Of a DNA stretch of 44,894 nucleotides, positions 42,201 to 44,894 are shown piece after piece. The translations under genes were made by a program, and so were the position numbers. Numbering within the stretch: the first letter of the stretch is position 1; the number at the start of each line of letters is the position of its first letter. Under the pieces are notes generated by a model. The model was not told where the DNA came from. It was given only the letters and a program-made list of their open reading frames with translations, and made no database searches. Source of the DNA: Reclinomonas americana ATCC 50394 (Eukaryota; Jakobida; Jakobea; Jakobida); contig PS015500.1 of assembly GCA_048213135.1 (NCBI GenBank), positions 1 to 44,894 on the forward strand. The letters run 5' to 3'.

Positions 42201-42330
42201 GGCCGGCGGTATGGATGGCGATGACTCGATACTGATTCTGTTTTTTTGCGTCGCAGGACTGAGTCACACAGCCATGCTGTCGACTGCGACTGCCAGCGCT
42301 GTTGTGAAGGTCGTGAATGTGGCGACGTAA
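20169..42330 (+). CDS. Giant polycystin-1-like receptor with NHL, TIG-like, REJ and GPS modules; ends after TM5
   Basis: One plus-strand multi-exon reading spans 22 kb. Exon 1 (20169-20259) encodes a signal peptide (MRTALLLVLVVACRLHTLCV). The ectodomain then runs: cadherin/FN3-like segments, NHL propeller, TIG-like modules, FN3-like and REJ segments, GPS. TM1 (FSIVIVIQVIYLIQLYIGF, exons about 33236-33490) leads to a short cytosolic part ending DRFRRTQRVT. TM2 is LWFAVCLALYTNAVF (35188) and TM3 is MLIGIISGVIMAPAVWVVSQ (about 35285-35430), the polycystin-1 RFTRIQR...NAVWYG region and next helix. After a long loop (35430-38820) TM4 is PWTFVVIWLTGIFLIIMTLI (41520-41700) and TM5 is ILINEPLKIAFFAFLGLSHT (42142-42276). 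The frame meets TAA at 42328-42330, within a potential GTAAGG donor. No PLAT or TRP-like core was found. That it is one gene is inferred from continuous strand and phases and the absence of a second start. Exon edges are incomplete, especially 38820-41515. Confidence 0.75.
20524..21641 (+). other. N-terminal ectodomain: beta-rich, possibly cadherin-like segments
   Basis: Exons 20524 to about 20924 (ARLLLVPTSPAYTPPSTRGE, then VDPDYMHAGSVLLAVIIDDC) and about 21319-21641 (YEVGVLLVTLRAVDAN, ASLRIANECELWW, HVRVRATEVNDDDVD) resemble cadherin repeats in their VTLRAVDAN and VRATEVND strand ends, but the calcium motifs are not convincing. An optional small exon (about 20417-20459, DCCATIATRSVIDT) also fits the phases. 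The intron between the two main exons is a CT repeat with a 20-N gap. Confidence 0.35.
20951..21300. repeat. (CT)n / (TCG)n / (CTC)n microsatellites with 20-N gap
   Basis: A CT run (20951-20984), 20 N (21013-21032), tcg repeats (21033-21066), then long CT runs broken by CTC blocks to about 21290. It occupies an intron of the polycystin-like gene. Confidence 0.92.
21873..23300 (+). other. FN3-like segment followed by NHL repeats (beta-propeller)
   Basis: The exon from 21873 starts with an FN3-like strand set (ATSVSYNSATVNGSVINNTG). NHL repeats then cross several exons: SVATYAGAARDYNVVDG and ARFHDPR; AGDALDNLFIVESK; NCIRRVDGATGDVSTYVGSC and DATTARFSGPRGLGIDQM; TLYVGDYLNNAIRRV; GGLALDRTLNKLYIAESSGR; LGTLAGSGTAGYAVG and FSGPRMLFLDEMRRILYVAD. 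Dispersed G-x-DG, ARF, P-G-LA-D and LY-AD-N--IR motifs are the NHL signature. Introns are about 50-90 nt. Such propellers usually bind proteins or ligands. Confidence 0.8.
23754..25706 (+). other. Duplicated pair of TIG/IPT-like modules, each module coded by a long and a short exon
   Basis: Four long exons share one pattern: 23754-23976 (ARFSPITISAETSGVQIVVA ... TSLAAGSYCVW), 24193-24436 (APTVDSLTPSSIHTATTGES ... GLFAVW), about 24715-24940 (MFSPTTINAETGGVQITVSG ... LSLAAGAYSVW) and 25237-25486 (DSFTPFSILVATASQRVVVT ... TAGIYLVW). Each ends at a VW codon before a GTGAGN or GTGCGN donor. The short exons alternate: IQFGG-G-W--VPG-(L/M)SIG follows modules 1 and 3, Y(L)-G(N)TGTP(I/V)-VG follows modules 2 and 4. 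Modules 1-2 and 3-4 therefore look like copies of one four-exon unit. The family assignment to TIG/IPT folds is by pattern (P--G---V-I-G-GL) and is moderate. Confidence 0.7.
25980..28076 (+). other. Further, more diverged TIG-like modules
   Basis: Open exons contain repeated halves of the form (TP-TVLPN--S-(V/F)T(L/I)SG-AL-P...LR-VR(F/L)E, ending GLYSLCFD or VCVDY. Examples begin near 26344 (PVTVLPNAISSVVTLTGFAM), 26670 (IVGVAPLLFFRRDATARFTI), 27270 (ASVASFTPVTVLENVPNSIF) and 27702 (ARVETIYPLVLPANDPAARL). Conserved features are a cysteine mid-module and a C-terminal (A/S)-CV-(L/Y/F) strand. About five modules follow the duplicated block; together they would form an extended stalk. Confidence 0.65.
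28160..30740 (+). other. FN3-like segments and REJ (receptor for egg jelly) region
   Basis: FN3-like strands (TVVCTATGLQPNTNYTLSV near 28393; VLCTLAGLEAATGYSDLFVF near 28993) precede a REJ-type region. It begins EFHDLELSLTPIGPVVGVGG (29189) and continues YSFGCTVTRGTRNRHATADV (29500) and REGVFEGNRKYVFELL-like strands (near 29950). Then come ITLDINDLPTAGTLAITPLS (30090), DFVDKDQP (30190) and LQVGVTVRDVYGASVDVYST (about 30490). This is the order and spacing of REJ modules in polycystin-1 and PKDREJ. Each part sits in its own exon with short introns. Confidence 0.7.
31140..31720. repeat. Minisatellite of about 120 bp, four copies, in a polycystin-like gene intron
   Basis: The core cactcaccgattgc recurs at 31293, 31423, 31532 and 31652. 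It is preceded by cctctcacttgctt-like sequence and followed by tgcatgtcggtggcgag and a purine tract. The array lies between the exon ending SSVQ (about 31128) and the exon starting near 31799. Confidence 0.85.
32816..33059 (+). other. GPS (GPCR proteolysis site) motif of the polycystin-like protein
   Basis: Exon 32816-32910 reads DFGKLCVFWNETRQQWISDG then CKTLRRRT. A 90-nt intron joins it in phase 0 to the exon from 33001, SFVCRCNHMTDFSVNCASFG. The CxFW...W..GC......CxCNHxT layout is the GPS signature. The cleavage position is HM-T in place of the usual HL-T/S. The first membrane helix follows roughly 40 residues later, as in polycystin-1. The second exon may extend to the stronger GTGAGT donor at about 33071. 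Confidence 0.85.
34018..35187. repeat. Intron with purine tracts and a composite minisatellite between TM1 and TM2 coding exons
   Basis: 34018-34140 is G/A only. From 34220 a composite unit recurs imperfectly: ttgtctttcaactcggagag-like elements at about 34226, 34481, 34640 and 34902; caagactcttcagg-like elements at 34413, 34538, 34721 and 34817; and cactgtcgccgtac-like elements at 34572 and 34988. No coding exon is recognised inside. Confidence 0.75.
35430..38820 (+). other. Long cytosolic loop of the polycystin-like protein (between TM3 and TM4)
   Basis: Plausible exons: to 35542 (VEVTSIDMPADDASDLECAE); 35624-35854 (contains RSPPPPPPPSLPPR); possibly about 36531-36634 (DVLLVFNSEYARVVLLDFIL); 36711-37014 (FSLAALQREFFEWVNSADME, SADEFQRLWLAQYAMMGAG); 37075-37197 (LWHSVMPPSPHFVVSEV); 37256-37370 (ARNIDLHRVRVLAML); 37435-37688 (LFREFLAWQRSLLARGDSD, EEEFVRLWRQKK); 37974-38120; 38301-38399; 38499-38607 (MLEPPDGDFKLKQ); 38734-38820 (IGGIQYPVPSITVEDRSERP). 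The two EF--(F/W)--W...EEF-RLW segments resemble each other. 35855-36480 is a repeat-like AG-rich intron. No known domain is recognised. Confidence 0.6.
38821..39498. repeat. (GGGAAA)n tract and left arm of an inverted minisatellite
   Basis: gggaaa is repeated about 14 times (38875-38960). From about 39125 to 39480 purine-rich units such as caggagaggcaaggaaaagc follow. Their reverse complement makes up 40190-40960. 190 N begin at 39499. Confidence 0.85.
39689..40050. other. Non-repetitive island between inverted repeat arms; possible small exons
   Basis: After the 190-N gap, ATGATTCTGCGAAACGAG... ends at a GTGAGC donor (about 39717). A ttccag acceptor near 39765 opens RFANRRSATFVVSTSAIASA, which ends near a GTAATG. 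These could be exons of the polycystin-like gene just before TM4, but the minus strand is equally open and nothing is recognised, so no call is made. Confidence 0.25.
40190..41515. repeat. Right arm of the inverted minisatellite plus 551-N gap
   Basis: 40190-40964 consists of about ten units of roughly 75 bp such as cctcgttgtctctcttcctt followed by cacatttgcctctcccttct and cagcttttccttgcctctcc. They are reverse complements of the 39125-39480 units. 551 N (40965-41515) follow, after which the TM4 exon starts at once. Confidence 0.88.
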
Positions 42331-43358
42331 GGAAACCAGTGAACCATTGCAAGTTACATTGTAAGGGAGAAAAAGAAGTCACGCGAGTGGGAGGAAGACG
42401 CACACAACGATCCACACAAGCACGCGAGCGTGAGGCGTCATCGGCCAGTCTACTTACCGGCGAGGAAGAACAACTAAGAACCGAGAGAATGAGATGCAAA
42501 GAAAAGGGAGCAACGAAGAACGAGAAAGGTCCACGAGGAACATAGGCAGAAGGAGATAGAGCACAGCTGCACGGAGCAACCAAGTATGAGAGAAGGAGAG
42601 GTAACGAACAGAGAGCAACGAAGAACGAGAAAAGTGGAGGGCTCACGTGCCAGTCTCCGCGAGGAACGTCAGCAACAGGAATAGTACACAGCTGCACGGA
42701 GCAACCAGGTGCGAGAGAATGAAAAGCAACAAATAGGGAGCAACGAAGAGCGAGAGAACAAGAGGGCTCACATGCCAGTCTCCGCATAAAACATGGGCTA
42801 CAGGAAAATAGTACAGAGCTGCACGGAGCAACCAAGTATGAGAGAAGGAGAGGCAAAGAAGAGAGAGCAACGAAGAACGAGAGAACAAGAGGGCTCACAT
42901 GCCAGTTTCCGCGTAAAACATGGGTAACAGGAAATAGTACACAGCGGCGCGAGGCATCCAAGTGACAGAGGATGGGAGGCAACGTAGAGTGAGAGAATAA
43001 GAGGGCTCATGTGCCAGTCTCCGCGTATAGTATAGGAAACCAAGAACGAGAGAAAGTGCTTGTCAGGCAACCTCCGCGCAGAATGCAGGCAACAGGAAAT
43101 AGCACGTGGAAAACAAAGACAGTGACCAACAGGAGAGAGAAGTCAACTTCGCGCAGACTACAGCCAGCGAACAAGAGAATGGAAAGCGATGTGGTCGCGG
43201 TCGCCGGAGCCAAGCATTGCACTAACAAGCCCGCAGAGATAAAGAGTAGCATGCAGAGTGAGAGAGACCTCCGTTCAGCTGTGAGAAAGCGAGGCCTCAC
43301 CCCTCGATAGGCCACAAGGCACACAACGAAGGAAGAGGCCTCGCCCACGCGTCACCCA
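42331..43358. repeat. Minisatellite with ~125-bp unit (four to five copies) between convergent genes
   Basis: The marker (c/g)agctgcacggagcaacca occurs at 42564, 42689 and 42817, with a degraded copy near 42942 (spacing 125-128 bp). Shared flanks are agggctcacatgccagtctc and a-caggaaatagtacac. 42331-42520 and 43110-43358 show no recognisable gene. The array lies downstream of both the polycystin-like stop and the WD40 copy 2 stop. Confidence 0.85.
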
Positions 43359-44418
43359 TCAGACGCCCTCCTCACTCCAAAACTGCGGCTGGTCAACGAG
43401 GCCTCGACGGTGCACCATTACCTCCGCCTCCTCGACGATGAAGCAGCGCAGCACCATCTCTGGCAGGCATCGCGAATCCACTTCCTCTCCGGTGCCTGCC
43501 TCCTGCATCTCCTGGACGATGAGCATGACCGATCGTGCGCAGTCGAGCTCGAGATGGGCGAGGCCACATAGCGTGGACCACACTCGGATCGTCATATCGT
43601 CACTCCCACTCACAAGGTGCTGCCCGTTGAGAGAGATGGCGAGAGACGTCACCCCACTGATGTGCCCCTTCAACCGATGCACTTCTTTTCCACTCGCCAT
43701 GTACCACACTCGAATGGTCGCGTCGTCACTTGCACTGATAACGTGCTGACCATCGGGAGTCACGGCGAGAGACCGCACCATATCGGTGTGTCTCTCACAC
43801 CGCCACACCTCTTCCCCGCTCGCCACGGACCACACTCGCACGGTTGTGTCGTCGCTCCCGCTCACAATGGACAGGCAATCCGGCGTCATCGTGACACGCA
43901 TCACGTCGGAGGTGTGTCCCTCCAATCGACGCACTTGTTCTCCAATCGTCAGCGACCACACACGAATTGTCATGTCCCCGCCCCCGCTCACGATGTGTTC
44001 GTCGTCGGGAGATACGGCGACCGAGTTCACTCGACCAGTGTGACCCTCCAGTCGTCGCACCTCCTTCCCGCTCGTCAGCGACCACACTCGCACTGTCCAA
44101 TCAAGGACTCCACCCCCGCTAACAACGAGCTGACCGCGACGGCTCACAGCGACCGACAGCACCGCTCCAGTGTGTCCCTCCAATCGTCGCACCTCCTCAC
44201 CGTTCGCGAGAGACCACACGCGCACTGTCTGATCAGAACTCCCGCTAACAACGTGCTGACCACGATGGGTGACGGCGACAGCATGCACTGCGGCAGTGTG
44301 TCCCTTCAATCGTCACAATTCTTCACCGCTCGCGAGGGACCACACGCGCGCGGTGTTGTCCCAGCTGCCGCTCACAATGTGGCGGCTGTCGGGGGTGATG
44401 GCAACAGACAGCACCCAG
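43359..44418 (-). pseudogene. WD40 repeat gene copy 2, propeller interrupted by an in-frame TGA
   Basis: From 44303 down to 43359 an open frame encodes six WD40 blades (AVTHRGQHVVSGSSDQTVRV style) and a tail GLAHLELDCARSVM, VQEMQEA, EEVDSRCLPEMVLRCFIVEE, which matches copy 1 (17141-18292) closely. The seventh, N-terminal blade lies directly upstream in the same frame (VLSVAITPDSRHIVSGSWDN, ARVWSLASGEEL) but is followed by TGA where the other blades have CGA (Arg) before RLKGH. Counting that blade gives the seven found in copy 1, so the TGA breaks a once complete propeller. The region after the TGA has no in-frame ATG near its start. Upstream, the sense strand is pyrimidine-rich with no AG for about 330 nt, so the expected splice acceptor is also missing. 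Sequencing error remains possible. Confidence 0.65.
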
Positions 44419-44894
44419 CGGAGGAGGGAGAGGGGAGGCAGAGAGAGGGAAATAGGAGGGAGGGGAGGAAAGGGAGGGAGGGGGAGGGGAAGAGAGAATG
44501 GAGCGAGGGAGGGGAAAAGGAGGAGAGAGGGAGAGAAAGGAGTGAAGGAGAGGCAGTGAGGGAGAAGAAAAAGGAGGGCGGAAGGGAGAGAGAGGGAGGG
44601 AGGGAGAGAGAGAAGGGAAAGAGGGAGAAGAAAAGGAGGGCGGAAGGGAGAGAGAGGAAGAATGTATACAAGAAGAGAGAAAGAAAGGAGCGAGGGAGAG
44701 GGAGAGGAAGAGAGTGAGGCAGGCAAACAAACATGACCTCACATACACGAACGCCGCATGCACAAGGTGACAGTCAGCGGGAGAAAGTCGGGAATGCAAC
44801 CGTGCCCTCTCCCACACACAGGAAGAGAGAGAGAGTGCGGGGAGAGAGAGAGAGAGAAAGGAGCCAGGGTGAGGGAGAGGAAGACAGTGAGGCC
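44419..44894. repeat. Purine-rich tract at window end
   Basis: 44419-44720 is almost entirely G/A on the plus strand with gggagagagagggaggg-like units. 44735-44820 is mixed sequence that might hold the first exon of WD40 copy 2 on the minus strand (an ATG followed by a GTGAGG donor near 44740). 44820-44894 is GA-rich again. Confidence 0.7.

Noticed and set aside
42520-43110. CRISPR-like array
   Set aside because: The unit is about 125 bp, repeats diverge and there are no unique spacers of constant length; the context is eukaryotic.
44295-44310. TGA read as a sense codon (variant genetic code)
   Set aside because: TGA ends the WD40 copy 1, flotillin, Rho GEF and PCIF1-like genes at expected positions, so it is a stop in this genome.

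Overview
The window is nuclear DNA from a eukaryote: nearly every gene is split by GT-AG introns, many donors read GTGAGT or GTGCGT, and dinucleotide and minisatellite repeats are abundant. The gene set (PKD1-type polycystin with REJ and GPS, PCIF1/CAPAM cap methyltransferase, SH3-WW-DH-PH Rho exchange factor, PAQR receptor, flotillin, repetitive WD40 propellers) and the compact short introns suggest a unicellular eukaryote, perhaps near the opisthokont/apusomonad/amoebozoan part of the tree. That placement is inference; no rRNA or marker gene is present. Seven N gaps interrupt the sequence, each at or beside a simple repeat. || Layout. 1-3300: repeat-rich DNA with one doubtful plus-strand terminal exon (538-810). 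3369-3902 (minus): first exon of a PAQR-family seven-helix receptor whose remaining exons were not found. 4101-13229 (minus): a 25-exon Rho GEF, reconstructed in frame as 1438 codons plus stop. 13494-16313 (minus): a 12-exon PCIF1-like mRNA cap adenosine-N6 methyltransferase, 627 codons plus stop. 16363-16804 (minus): the last two exons of an unrecognised gene. 17141-18292 (minus): a seven-bladed WD40 protein. A palindrome-rich divergent promoter (18293-18700) separates it from an intronless, cysteine-free flotillin (18701-20098, plus). || 20169 to about 42330 (plus) reads as one giant gene. It has a signal peptide, cadherin/FN3-like modules, an NHL propeller, about nine TIG-like beta modules that include a duplicated two-module unit, FN3-like and REJ segments, a GPS motif (CxFW..., then CxCNHMTDF), and membrane segments matching polycystin TM1-TM5. 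No PLAT domain and no TRP-like channel core are visible before an in-frame TAA. The right end holds a 125-bp minisatellite and a second WD40 gene (minus, 43359-44418) that shares a distinctive C-terminal tail with the first but carries an in-frame TGA inside its propeller. || The genes have no operon-like relation. Several could act at the plasma membrane or cortex (polycystin-like receptor, flotillin, PAQR, Rho GEF), but their adjacency is not evidence of joint function. Large introns repeatedly hold their own minisatellites or purine tracts, two of them arranged as inverted repeats, while most other introns are only about 40-90 nt.
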